Below, piece after piece: positions 24,762-33,152 of a stretch of 33,204 nt of DNA. The DNA comes from Methanomicrobiales archaeon HGW-Methanomicrobiales-1. Its GTDB lineage: Archaea > Halobacteriota > Methanomicrobia > Methanomicrobiales > Methanospirillaceae. Each line of letters opens with the position of its first letter. The stretch's first letter is position 1. The stretch is from NCBI GenBank assembly GCA_002839675.1, contig PGYM01000005.1:1-33204 (forward strand), in the 5' to 3' direction. The notes beneath the pieces are model-generated. The model worked only from the letters and a program-made list of their open reading frames with translations, was not told where the DNA came from and did no database searches. The position numbers and the translations under genes are program-made.

Positions 24762-27700
24762 TTGCATATCACAGAACTCGAAATAGATAATTTCAAGTCT
24801 TTTTCCAAAAAGACAAAAATCCCTTTTTTGGAAGGGTTCACGGTGATATCCGGGCCTAACGGGTCCGGCAAAAGCAACATCATTGATTCCATTCTTTTTG
24901 TCCTGGCACTTTCGAGTTCCCGCAATCTCCGTGCCGAGAAGCTCACGGATTTAATCAACTTAAACTCCGGGCGCAACATTGCAGAAGTTGCCCTCCAGTT
25001 CTCCGATGGCACGAAGATCCGCCGGCGGATCAAGCGGACCGGTAACGGGTATTACAGCTATAACTACCTCAATGACCGGCTCTGCAAACAGAGTGATATT
25101 GTCGAACATCTCGCAAAGCACGGGATCAAACCTCACGGCTACAACGTGGTGATGCAGGGCGATGTGACCCGCATCATGGAGATGAGCGATTTCGAGCGGC
25201 GCAAGATCATCGATGAGATCGCCGGGGTCTCCGAGTTCGATACCAAGAAACAACAGGCCCTCTCGGAGCTCGACATCGTCCGCGAGCGGATCGAACGCGA
25301 GGAGCTCCTGCTCATCGAACTGGGCAAGCGGGCAAATGAACTCAGGCGCGAACGCGAGCATGCCCTCGAGTACCAGAAATGGCAGAAGGATCTCTCGTAT
25401 TTCCAGAACTGCCGGGCCGTTGCCCAGCTGCATGACCGGGAAAAGGAACTCAACTCTCTCCTCCGCTCTACAGAAGAGCACAAGATCCACCTGACCCGGA
25501 TCGCGTCTGACCGGAGCATCGAGGAGAACGAGCTTGCGTACCTCAAGGCGGACTTAAAGGATATCGACGACCTGATCAACAAGAAGAGCGGGTCGGACTA
25601 TCTCAAGCTGATCGCAGAACTCGAAGAAGCCAAGAGCGGAATCAAGCTTGCCGAGCAGACGATTGTCCGGCTCCGGAAGGAGAAGGAAACCAATCTTGAG
25701 GCGATCAACCGCACGTACATGGATACGAAACGGGCCGAGGCGCGGGTTGCCGAATGTACCGACCTGATCCGTTCACTCACCATCGATCGCACGAACGTTG
25801 CCATGGAAGTGGCGACCTTCCGGGCCCAGCTGGAAAAAACCGAGACCGAGTTAAAGGCGCATTCCGAAGATACCGAAGGCTCGCGGGAGAAACTGTTCAC
25901 GCTCCTCAAGGAGAGCGAGGAGAAGAAGGCGCAGCGTTCCGGCATCCTGCACCAGCAGGACATGCTCATCGAGAAGAGCCGGATGCGCACCACCGAGCTG
26001 GAACGCTTAACCCTTCTCTTAAAACAACTCGATGAGGAATATACTGCCAAGCAGGCCCAGCTGACCGACAGCGAGAAGAGTGTCGGGGACCTTGCGGCAG
26101 AGAAGAAGGAGCTCGACCGCAATCTTTCGGAACTCGAAGGCTCGATGTTTGCCCAGCGTTCTACGCTCGAACGGCTGAAAAATGAGATACGGTCTGCCGA
26201 ACAGGACGCGTTCCGGCTGGAGGCTGCCCAGCAGGCCCGGGGGGAATCGGGCGGCAAGGCCCTCGAAGCGATCAAGGCAATGGAAGGGATTCACGGCACC
26301 ATTGCGGACCTCGGCAAAGCACCCCCCGAGTACTCGATGGCGCTCAATATTGCCGCGGGCAACAAGCTCCAGTTCGTGGTCTGCGATGATGACCAGATTG
26401 CGGCAGATGCCATCCGGTACCTCAAGGAGGAGCGGCTCGGGCGGGCCACGTTCCTTCCGCTCAATAAATTAAAACCGCCCCAGCTCCCGCCACTCAAGGA
26501 GCCGGGCGTGATCGATTATGCAGTAAACCTGATCGATTACGACCCGAAATATGACCGGGCATTTGCGGTTGCGCTGGGTGGCACCGTTGTCGTCGATACC
26601 CTTGACCGGGCCCGGAAACTCATTGGCAAGTTCCGCATGGTCACGCTCGAGGGTGAAATCCTTGAAAAGAGCGGGGCGATGACCGGCGGGTCGGCAAAGA
26701 AGCAGGCCATCCGGGGTTTCGGTGCCGCAGTGGACGATGAGATCATGCGGGTTCGGTCGCACCTTGGCGAGCTGATGGGTGAAGCAGCGACCCTGGAAGC
26801 CGGCGTCAAGCGACTCACCGAAGAGGTGGATGCCCGGCGTACAACAAGGAACGAGATCGACCAGAAAGTTGCCCGCTTCGGCATGTTCACCGAGGAGTTC
26901 TCGCGCCGGTTCGAGGCGATTACGGTCGAGAAGCAGACCATTGAAGCCGCTGTAGCCCGGCAGGCAGAAGAGACCCGGAATGGCGGTGCAGAACTAGCCT
27001 CGCTCGAAGGCGAGCTGGACAAGACAACCGATGAGATCAATGCGATCACGGTCCGGATTGACGAGATCAAGAAACGCCTCGACGATACCAACATTCCGGC
27101 TCTCACCGAGCAGATGGAGCGGAAGCGCAAGGAGATCGAGGAAGCGGAACGCCGGCTCCGGAATAAGGATGGCGACATCAACGATGCCCAGCGCGAACGC
27201 CAGCACTTCAATGCCCGCCTGGTCGAACTGGGTGAAGACCGGGCCCGGCAGGACGAGCGCAACCGCCAGATCGATACCGACATCGCGGGCTCCAATGATC
27301 AGATCGTCATCCACAAGTCCCAGATTGCCGCCCTCGAAGAGCGGCAGAAGGAGTTCTCCGTGGTTCTTGACGAGCTCCGCACCAAGCGGGGCGAGGCCTC
27401 GCAGCATATCCAGGACTCGGAACTCAAACTCATGAAGTTCGATGCCGACAAGGAGCGGATCACCATCCAGCTGGGGGCAATCGATGAGCGTGCCAAAACC
27501 CTTGGCATTGAAGTCGAGATGCTCAGGCAGCAGGTGGGAGATATGGACATCTCTCTTTCCCTAAAGGAAATCGAAGGGAAAATTGCCGAAGCTGACGGCG
27601 CCCTTAGGAAGATCGGCGCCGTCAACATGCTCGCGATCGAGGAGTATGAGAAAGTGGAGCGACAGGTGGGCGAACGAACGGAGCGAAAGGAAACCCTGTC

Positions 27701-28211
27701 GAGCGAGCGGACGAGCCTGATCGAACGGATCGAGATGTTCGAGCAGATGAAATTCGAAGCCTTCACTGCCGCCTTCAAGGCAATCGACACCAACTTCCGG
27801 GAGATCTTTGCCCGCCTCACCAGCGGGAGCGGGAATCTCGTGCTGGAAAACGAAGAGGATCCGTTTGCCGGCGGGATGACGTTTGCCGTCAAGCCTAGGG
27901 ACAAGAAAGTCCACCTGCTCTCGTCCCTTTCCGGCGGGGAAAAGTCCCTGACCACGCTGGCGTTCATCTTCTCCATCCAGCGGTACATCCCCGCCCCGTT
28001 CTATGCTTTCGATGAAGTGGATATGTCCCTCGATGGTTCGAACGTGGAACGGATCTCATCGATGGTTACCGAACTTGCGCCCAACTCGCAGTTCGTTATC
28101 GTCTCGCTGCGCAAGCCGATGATCGATGCTGCACAGCGGATCATGGGAGTCACGCTGCGGTCCGACAAGAGCACGCTGGTCACCGGGGTCAAGGCACATG
28201 GCGGCGCCTGA
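24762..28211 (+). CDS. smc: Chromosome segregation protein SMC
   Basis: 1149 residues, full length. Walker A is GPNGSGKS (31-38). A long coiled coil (about 160-500) leads to the hinge (about 506-645, including GIHGTIADLG and GAMTGGSAKK), then a second coiled coil. The ABC signature LSGGEKSLTTLAF and Walker B with YAFDEVDMSLDG are near the C-terminus. It forms ring-shaped condensin complexes that organise and segregate the chromosome. The start is TTG at 24762 with 'aaggag' nine bases upstream; no nearer ATG exists. The last 14 bases overlap scpA. Confidence 0.97.
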   Translation: MHITELEIDNFKSFSKKTKIPFLEGFTVISGPNGSGKSNIIDSILFVLALSSSRNLRAEKLTDLINLNSGRNIAEVALQFSDGTKIRRRIKRTGNGYYSYNYLNDRLCKQSDIVEHLAKHGIKPHGYNVVMQGDVTRIMEMSDFERRKIIDEIAGVSEFDTKKQQALSELDIVRERIEREELLLIELGKRANELRREREHALEYQKWQKDLSYFQNCRAVAQLHDREKELNSLLRSTEEHKIHLTRIASDRSIEENELAYLKADLKDIDDLINKKSGSDYLKLIAELEEAKSGIKLAEQTIVRLRKEKETNLEAINRTYMDTKRAEARVAECTDLIRSLTIDRTNVAMEVATFRAQLEKTETELKAHSEDTEGSREKLFTLLKESEEKKAQRSGILHQQDMLIEKSRMRTTELERLTLLLKQLDEEYTAKQAQLTDSEKSVGDLAAEKKELDRNLSELEGSMFAQRSTLERLKNEIRSAEQDAFRLEAAQQARGESGGKALEAIKAMEGIHGTIADLGKAPPEYSMALNIAAGNKLQFVVCDDDQIAADAIRYLKEERLGRATFLPLNKLKPPQLPPLKEPGVIDYAVNLIDYDPKYDRAFAVALGGTVVVDTLDRARKLIGKFRMVTLEGEILEKSGAMTGGSAKKQAIRGFGAAVDDEIMRVRSHLGELMGEAATLEAGVKRLTEEVDARRTTRNEIDQKVARFGMFTEEFSRRFEAITVEKQTIEAAVARQAEETRNGGAELASLEGELDKTTDEINAITVRIDEIKKRLDDTNIPALTEQMERKRKEIEEAERRLRNKDGDINDAQRERQHFNARLVELGEDRARQDERNRQIDTDIAGSNDQIVIHKSQIAALEERQKEFSVVLDELRTKRGEASQHIQDSELKLMKFDADKERITIQLGAIDERAKTLGIEVEMLRQQVGDMDISLSLKEIEGKIAEADGALRKIGAVNMLAIEEYEKVERQVGERTERKETLSSERTSLIERIEMFEQMKFEAFTAAFKAIDTNFREIFARLTSGSGNLVLENEEDPFAGGMTFAVKPRDKKVHLLSSLSGGEKSLTTLAFIFSIQRYIPAPFYAFDEVDMSLDGSNVERISSMVTELAPNSQFVIVSLRKPMIDAAQRIMGVTLRSDKSTLVTGVKAHGGA

Positions 28212-29169
28212 GGGTTCCGGCCTCCCGCCGGATGTGGAACAGGCCCCTTCAGACCCCACACCGGTCACTTCAGGTAAGAATGTGGCGGATGTACCTGCGG
28301 ATGGGGCGAAGAACCCGGAAGATAAGCAAAATACGGACAGGGAAGATCCCACAAGCGGGGTTGCCGAAACCTTGGAAGACGCCCCGCTGGTAACTGAATC
28401 AGAGAATGGCGGAGCACTGGAAGACCCGATCGAGATCCTGGTCGGGCTTGCCGAGCGGGGAGAGATCGATCCCTGGAACATCAATATCATCGAAGTGACC
28501 GACCGTTTCCTCAAGGAGCTTGAGCGGCGGCGGGAACTCAATCTCAAGCTCTCGGGACGCACCCTCTTTTACGCAGCCACGCTCCTGCGCATGAAGTCCG
28601 AGCAGCTGGAGATCCTTGCAGCCCCGGAGGATGAGGAGAGCGAGGATGACGATGGCTCGTTCGGAGAAGACTATGACGGGATGCCGGACGGGGAGATCGA
28701 ATACACCGGACGGCTGGGAATCATCGAGCGGCTCGAACACGAGATCCAGCGCAGGCTCGATCGCAAGAATATGCGGAAGAGCCCGATCACGCTCTTCGAG
28801 CTGATCACCGAGCTCAAGAATATCGAGAAAGAAGAACGGCGACGCCGGCGGATGGCAGCGGACCCGAGCGAGGCCTTCCTCATCGATGCCGATGACGTGG
28901 TCAGCATTGCCCATGACGAAGGCTACCAGGCATCCTCATCGGTAGTCCTGGAGGAGTGCCTTTCCCTCCTTGAGATTGATGGCGAGATGACGCTTGCCGA
29001 GCTCTGCGAGAAACTGGGATGGGGCATGCCGGAAGTGTATATCCCGCTGTTGTTCCTGGCACATGAGGGGCGGTGCCAGCTCCGGCAGGAGGAGTTTTTT
29101 GGGGATATCTGGGTGCAGCTGTGCCGGGTGGAAGAAGAAGAGCTCGTTTCCGGCTCCGGTTCTGAGTGA
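28198..29169 (+). CDS. scpA: Segregation and condensation protein A (ScpA kleisin)
   Basis: 323 residues from the ATG at 28198, inside the end of smc. Residues 1 to about 80 are an acidic, Pro/Thr-rich, probably disordered extension. The kleisin N-domain then follows (PIEILVGLAERGEIDPWNI, IIEVTDRFLKELE, FYAATLLRMKSEQLE). An acidic linker (EDEESEDDDG) and a C-terminal winged helix (about 245-315) complete it. ScpA bridges the SMC heads. No scpB gene is adjacent. The extension is longer than in bacterial ScpA and may be lineage-specific. Confidence 0.93.
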   Translation: MAAPEGSGLPPDVEQAPSDPTPVTSGKNVADVPADGAKNPEDKQNTDREDPTSGVAETLEDAPLVTESENGGALEDPIEILVGLAERGEIDPWNINIIEVTDRFLKELERRRELNLKLSGRTLFYAATLLRMKSEQLEILAAPEDEESEDDDGSFGEDYDGMPDGEIEYTGRLGIIERLEHEIQRRLDRKNMRKSPITLFELITELKNIEKEERRRRRMAADPSEAFLIDADDVVSIAHDEGYQASSSVVLEECLSLLEIDGEMTLAELCEKLGWGMPEVYIPLLFLAHEGRCQLRQEEFFGDIWVQLCRVEEEELVSGSGSE

Positions 29170-29261
29170 ATTTCCGGATTAATTGTTTCTGTTTTGATAT
29201 GCCGGACCGCAGCAATCAACCCGACCGGTTTTTATACTAACCGGCGACACTCTCCTTTATC

Positions 29262-30347
29262 ATGTCCACTCATTACCGAACTCTCGTAGTTGCCGGCCTG
29301 ATCCTGGCCTGCCTCATCCTGGGCATTGTACCGGCTGCTGCAGAATCTTCGCAGTACCGCATCTACTCGGACCCGCCTGGTGCCAGTTTCTGTGTCGATT
29401 ACCATTGCGGTTATACCACACCCGATGATTTCCCGGTACTGGGCAATACCTGGCATACCATCACTGTATCCATGCCCGGTTTCCAGACCTGGAGCACCTA
29501 CGATGGTGTCGGGGATAGCGGCACTGAAGTAATCAACGCCCTCCTGGTATCAAACCCCGACTCGTACGGGTGGCTTGATCTCAACCCCTTCGAGGCGGAC
29601 ATCTATATCGATGGCATCTACTACGGGAATGGTAAACAGATCATCCCCCTCTCCCCGGGAAGCCACACGCTCCTGCTCAAGAAGGTCGGCTATTATGATT
29701 CCACAACCCCGCTTTCCATAACTGCCGGGGAGACCTTCCCCACCGCCATAGGCATGGTGCCCTATACACAGTCGCCGGCCTACGGTGATCTCCAGGTCCA
29801 GTCCGTTCCCCCCGGAGCCGCGGTATACGTGAACGAGAATTACCAGGGAATCACGTACCCGGGCGATCCTGTCTATGTCACCCAGCTTGCACCGGGCACC
29901 TACAATGTCAGGCTCGTGATGCAGGATTACCAGCCCTTTACCCAGACCATCGTAGTCCTGCCGGGCATCACCGGCCAGATCACTGCTGCTATGGCACCCG
30001 AGCTGCCCCCGGCTCCCGATACCACCGGCCAGCTGTTCGTGGGTTCCACCCCCTCGGGAGCTGGCATCTACCTTGACAACAAGTACAGCGGAGTAACACC
30101 CATGGTGCTGGCTGACATTCCTGCGGGAAGCCATACCCTCGCGCTCCGGCAGGCCGGGTACGCGGAATGGACATCGGCAGTGACGGTTACCGGGGGAAGT
30201 TATACGGAGATATCCGGGACTCTTGTTCCCTCAACAATACCCACAAAACCTGTACCGCAGCCGACACCGGCCGGGCTCATGGTAGTTATCCCTCTGGCAG
30301 GTATCGGGATCTGCGGTTTTTTCGTGCTCATGAGTAAGAAGGAGTAA
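29262..30347 (+). CDS. PEGA-domain surface protein
   Basis: 361 residues. A signal peptide (about 1-27, ending AAA) is followed by four PEGA-type beta repeats of about 70 residues. They are recognisable by phrases such as IYSDPPGASFCVD, LNPFEADIYIDG, QSVPPGAAVYVNE and GSTPSGAGIYLDN, each followed by a 'PGxHTL'-like turn. A Thr/Pro linker and a C-terminal membrane helix ending in MSKKE complete it. PEGA proteins are archaeal/bacterial cell-surface proteins, probably S-layer associated. It is a separate unit after scpA, with a seven-T run after its stop. Confidence 0.9.
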   Translation: MSTHYRTLVVAGLILACLILGIVPAAAESSQYRIYSDPPGASFCVDYHCGYTTPDDFPVLGNTWHTITVSMPGFQTWSTYDGVGDSGTEVINALLVSNPDSYGWLDLNPFEADIYIDGIYYGNGKQIIPLSPGSHTLLLKKVGYYDSTTPLSITAGETFPTAIGMVPYTQSPAYGDLQVQSVPPGAAVYVNENYQGITYPGDPVYVTQLAPGTYNVRLVMQDYQPFTQTIVVLPGITGQITAAMAPELPPAPDTTGQLFVGSTPSGAGIYLDNKYSGVTPMVLADIPAGSHTLALRQAGYAEWTSAVTVTGGSYTEISGTLVPSTIPTKPVPQPTPAGLMVVIPLAGIGICGFFVLMSKKE

Positions 30348-30352
30348 CGGGA

Positions 30353-30359
30353 TTTTTTT
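30353..30359 (+). terminator. T-run terminator after PEGA gene
   Basis: Seven T residues five bases beyond the PEGA stop codon, in a short gap where the gene converges on the next minus-strand gene. Confidence 0.5.
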
Positions 30360-30431
30360 AAAAATTCTGATAAGGAGATTTCCCATAGTATTGCGGGATT
30401 CTCATTGCGGTTACGGCATTTCTTCCCGGAA

Positions 30432-30935
30432 TTATTCCAGTGCCGGCACGTTGTCCGTCCACATCTCGACCTTCTTTTTAATCGTATCATCAGTATAGGA
30501 TGACACCGTTACCCGGTCCCGGGCAAGACTCAGGAAATATAACTCGCCGTTCGGATCATGGCATTTCAGGATCACAGAGAAATGGTCGGCATCGGGGAGA
30601 TGCTGGGGCTTTCCGCGATGGGCAGCGATGTTAGCCATATTGGAGATAACCGCAGCGATGCCCAACTGGTAGCCTTCGACCGAGTCGTACGTTTCATGCC
30701 CTACCCCAACCCGCTTCTGCATCGCATCTTCATACACGAACTTCGCGGTGTACTGCTCGCGGACTTTCCCGACCGGGGGATTGTTCTTTCTCTTCACCCA
30801 GTAGGACGTGCATCCGAGTGGGTTCGTCATGATGAGCGATTTGATGACCGCGTTGAATGCCGTGATATCCGGGAAAGGACTCTTCAGGATATGCATCGCG
30901 CTCTTTGTTCCGGGTTTCTGGCGGAAGTGTCTCAT
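30432..30935 (-). CDS. Hypothetical protein, unrecognised
   Basis: 167 residues from the ATG at 30935, which has a 'ggtgaaga' ribosome-binding-like run before it; an internal ATG at 30896 is an alternative. No signal peptide, membrane helix or known motif is visible. The chain looks like a soluble alpha/beta domain, with a basic middle (YWVKRKNNPP) and a regular C-terminal half (YFLSLARDRVTVSSYTDDTI). Codon use resembles neighbouring genes, so it is probably real. The region upstream (30936-31526) is repeat-bearing and gene-free. Confidence 0.65.
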   Translation of the reverse strand: MRHFRQKPGTKSAMHILKSPFPDITAFNAVIKSLIMTNPLGCTSYWVKRKNNPPVGKVREQYTAKFVYEDAMQKRVGVGHETYDSVEGYQLGIAAVISNMANIAAHRGKPQHLPDADHFSVILKCHDPNGELYFLSLARDRVTVSSYTDDTIKKKVEMWTDNVPALE

Positions 30936-31100
30936 AGTTCTTCACCGGGTTCCTGCCAAGTCTCGCCCGCTTTGCTCTCCCGGGAAAATTCTGACCCGGC
31001 TGATTGTGAGTGGAGAGTAAAAGCAGGTCGACTCAAGTCTATATCTGGTGGATTTGCGATGAGTCGATAAATTCCTGTTGGTCAATTGCACGGGAGCATT

Positions 31101-31119
31101 GGGGGGTCAGTGAGGGACA
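31101..31119 (+). repeat. 19-bp G-rich repeat, copy 1
   Basis: GGGGGGTCAGTGAGGGACA, identical to copies at 31253-31271 (inverted) and 31376-31394 (direct). The surrounding 30936-31526 gap of 591 bases has no supported gene. Confidence 0.75.
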
Positions 31120-31252
31120 GGCTTAAGGAAATTTCACGATCCCCTGTTGGTAGTTTCCCGTATAAGTTGTCTACCTCTCCATCGTTGAATAACTGATGTT
31201 TGTTCATGGAAAAGTTATTTCGTCCGTTCGACCGGATCACCATAATTGCATT

Positions 31253-31394
31253 TGTCCCTCACTGACCCCCCTCACCCCCTCCCCTGTCTGACTGCTATTT
31301 TTGCTGGAAAGTTGGTGCATTTTGCGATGATAAATGGGAAGAACGATCTCAATCGCAATGGTATTGTTGCTGATGGGGGGGTCAGTGAGGGACA
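31253..31394. repeat. 142-bp segment bounded by perfect 19-bp inverted repeats (MITE-like)
   Basis: Copies 2 and 3 of the 19-bp repeat face each other at 31253-31271 and 31376-31394 and match over all 19 bases. The 104 bases between them hold no gene and include 'ttttgcgatgataaatggg'. No clear target-site duplication is seen beyond a T-rich flank. The left arm also begins a minus-strand G-quadruplex motif. It could be a small non-autonomous element, or a large stem-loop in a transcript. Confidence 0.6.
31256..31284 (-). other. Potential G-quadruplex
   Basis: On the minus strand four G runs (GGGG, GGGGG, GGGGGG, GGG) are separated by loops of one, three and seven bases, which fits the usual G3+N1-7 pattern. 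It lies in the left arm of the inverted-repeat segment. Confidence 0.5.
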
Positions 31395-31526
31395 TTTTGA
31401 TAGCTGTGACCAGCAGCCAATTATTTTTGCACTTCATTGGTCAGACTTCGCCAAACTTCGGGACGACTCCCCTCAGTTGGCAGGAATTCTGCTCCTTGCT
31501 ACTAAAGAACGGTAAAAAAAGTTGAA

Positions 31527-32330
31527 TCAGGTGCCCACAGCCGCTACCGTGGAATAACTCTGCGGGAAAAACGTCACCGCTATCATATTCCGGAGCCCGT
31601 TCTCAAGAGGCAGGATCACAAGTTCCAGCATACCACCGATCACGAGTGACCCAATCACGGCCCAGAACAGCGCCACCATCACCGAAGTAATAAGCGGTTT
31701 TTTTGTCAGGGCCTGGATCCCGTATCCCGCGATGAAGACTGTAAAAATAATGCCTGCAAGGACAAATGCGAGTGCCACGTATTGGGAAAGTATCCCGGGG
31801 ATAAGCCGGGGAACCTGCACAAAGGCAAGCACAGTACCGAGGAACAATGGCACTGGTAGGCTGTATGCACAGATGGTGAACGCTGGATTCCAGGACCGGA
31901 TACCGGTTATCAGCCACAGGCAGAGCGCAAGGATGATTGTCGATATTCCCAGGAACAAAATCGCATAAACGGTGCGCTCGATTGGCGCGATAATGAGGAC
32001 AGAGGGGCTGAAAATAATGCCCAGTACATCTGCAAATCCTGGTTTGAATACCGCAGGGGGGCCAAACAGAACGAAAACTGCCCACTGGAGCTGGCTTGCG
32101 AGATTCTGTAAGAAGGCGAGGATGATCGTGAAGAACAGGAAGAAGAACAAAGGTGTCTTGTAATCCCCGGCGCCGAATTCGCTGATTGCTTCTTTCGGCC
32201 GGGAGAGAAGAATATACAACCGGTGTGCCATGAAACCGGGAAATGCCCGGATCGTTTTCCATTCACCCGGTTTTTCCCAGGGGGTTCCGGCCCGGGGGCA
32301 TCCCGCCAGCAGCTCTGCAAGTTTTCCCAT
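31527..32330 (-). CDS. Yip1-like integral membrane protein
   Basis: 267 residues. A polar N-terminus (about 1-60, with HRLYILLSRPKEAISEFG) is followed by five to six membrane helices. They include LFFFLFFTIILAFLQNL, IERTVYAILFLGISTIILAL and LALAFVLAGIIF-type segments, with Pro-containing loops. The arrangement resembles Yip1-domain proteins of archaea, whose function is unknown. It is expressed alone from a strong TATA box just upstream. An A-run at 31513-31519 gives a T-run on its strand immediately after the stop. Confidence 0.8.
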   Translation of the reverse strand: MGKLAELLAGCPRAGTPWEKPGEWKTIRAFPGFMAHRLYILLSRPKEAISEFGAGDYKTPLFFFLFFTIILAFLQNLASQLQWAVFVLFGPPAVFKPGFADVLGIIFSPSVLIIAPIERTVYAILFLGISTIILALCLWLITGIRSWNPAFTICAYSLPVPLFLGTVLAFVQVPRLIPGILSQYVALAFVLAGIIFTVFIAGYGIQALTKKPLITSVMVALFWAVIGSLVIGGMLELVILPLENGLRNMIAVTFFPQSYSTVAAVGT

Positions 32331-32350
32331 GATGAACTTTTTTTATGCTT

Positions 32351-32360
32351 CTATATATAG
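32351..32360 (-). promoter_or_regulatory. TATA box for the Yip1-like gene
   Basis: CTATATATAG lies 20-30 bases before the ATG at 32330. At the usual archaeal distance, transcription would begin at or within a few bases of the ATG, suggesting a leaderless or nearly leaderless mRNA. Confidence 0.6.
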
Positions 32361-32910
32361 TGTGAATAAAGCGGTTTACAATACGGTACATGTAGGAGTG
32401 GGTTTTCCGGATTTCGCGTGTATACACACAGGTACAGCAGGATACTGCTGAAAGCCAGTAATCGCGCGAACCTTCCGAGATACCTTTCGCAGCAGATTTC
32501 TGGTTTTTGTGCGGCAGCCCCTCCGGTTTTTGCGTCCCGGACTGGAATATCCTGCGCGATCACGCGAACCGATTGCACATACTATAGTGGTGTAAATCCC
32601 CCGGGAACTCAGATCTCCGGAGTATTCCGGCAATGCGCGATTGCGGCAAGCATCCGGACTGTTTTGGTGTGATCCGCTCCTTTACCGGCGTGAAATCATC
32701 CTCTCCCCAAAATGCGCTCCAAGAATTCCGAGCTGAAAAAATGCGTGTCCTTACGGTTTCGGGCCCTTACGCGCAGTACGGGAAAAATGCGATAAAATCC
32801 CGGAAAACAGTGCAGAAAACCGGTTCCCGAACCGTTTTGTCTTTATGGTCCGGAAAAATAGTTTCCGGGCAATAAAATACGGGGAAGAAACAGGGTTGTG
32901 ATGGGGGACA
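32361..32910. other. Gene-free region with short hairpins
   Basis: No supported gene. Short perfect hairpins are visible at 32821-32834 (CGGTTC / GAACCG, followed by TTTT) and 32850-32868 (CCGGAAA / TTTCCGG). The phrase 'gggaaaaatgcgataaaatcccggaaaac' near 32781 vaguely resembles the start of the repeats found at 33004 and 33154. Nothing else is recognised. Confidence 0.4.
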
Positions 32911-32913
32911 ATC

Positions 32914-32920
32914 TTTAAAT
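32914..32920 (+). promoter_or_regulatory. TATA-like box of candidate small RNA unit 1
   Basis: TTTAAAT, 24 bases before the motif TGTAG at 32937-32941. The same TATA-to-TGTAG distance (24-25 bases) recurs in the next unit, which supports a promoter with a defined start. Confidence 0.4.
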
Positions 32921-32939
32921 GGCTGGCTGTGTTATATGT

Positions 32940-33010
32940 AGATCCACAAAATCTGATGACAAACCGACGAAACCCTTCCTTCGGGAACGGGTGTCGGTTT
33001 CGAGGGAAAA
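32940..33010 (+). ncRNA. Candidate small structured RNA, unit 1
   Basis: The interval following the TATA-like box and TGTAG motif folds into one strong nested hairpin at 32961-33000. The outer stem is AAACCGAC / GTCGGTTT, then a GAA bulge, an ACCC / GGGT stem, a one-base bulge, and the inner stem TTCC-TTCG-GGAA with a stable UUCG tetraloop. No convincing open frame covers it. The 3' end is a guess, placed where the repeated block begins. No known RNA family is recognised. Confidence 0.4.
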
Positions 33011-33055
33011 ACAACGCAGGCAACAAGGTATAAATAACCTTGAATCCTATGTTGT
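32996..33055 (+). repeat. ~60-bp promoter-bearing repeat, copy 1
   Basis: Runs from 'ggtttcgaggg' through 'gcaacaaggtataaataacc' to 'cctatgttgt'. Copy 2 at 33144-33204 matches it at roughly four of five positions, with a spacing of 149 bases between the TATA boxes. The core CAAGGTATAAATAACCTTG is also a palindrome. Confidence 0.7.
33029..33036 (+). promoter_or_regulatory. TATA box of candidate small RNA unit 2
   Basis: TATAAATA within the palindrome CAAGGT-ATAAATA-ACCTTG, 25 bases before the TGTAG motif at 33053-33057. Confidence 0.5.
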
Positions 33056-33152
33056 AGGCCCGTGGACGCGTGAGAAATCACGACGATGTCCACTGTTCAG
33101 ATACAGTTCGATGAGGACCCGAGCACTCCGGTTTAACCGGCCTTGGTTCTGA
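33056..33152 (+). ncRNA. Candidate small structured RNA, unit 2
   Basis: Starts at the TGTAG motif after a consensus TATA box. Predicted pairing: GTGGAC (33062-33067) with GTCCAC (33088-33093), enclosing CGTGA-GAAA-TCACG (33069-33082), a perfect stem with a GNRA tetraloop; an ACTGT/ACAGT hairpin at 33092-33107; and CCGG-TTTAA-CCGG at 33128-33140 near the end. Its sequence differs from unit 1 although the promoter blocks are similar. No family is recognised; ends are approximate. Confidence 0.4.

Noticed and set aside
31246-31515. 89-codon open frame across the inverted repeats
   Set aside because: It is made largely of the repeat sequence, lacks a ribosome-binding site and shows no protein-like pattern.
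32953-32973. Hammerhead ribozyme core (CTGATGA ... GAAAC)
   Set aside because: The bases between the two motifs do not form stem II, and the base after the would-be stem III is G, which is not allowed at the cleavage site.
33106-33152. C/D box small RNA (CGATGA ... CTGA)
   Set aside because: Only a weak C box and one D box; no C'/D' pair and no terminal stem.
32919-33152. 77-codon open frame over the candidate RNA units
   Set aside because: Composition is Arg/Ser-rich and random-looking, it crosses promoter repeats, and it has no ribosome-binding site.
33061-33152. Riboswitch before a gene
   Set aside because: No open reading frame follows within the window, and the conserved core of no known class was recognised.
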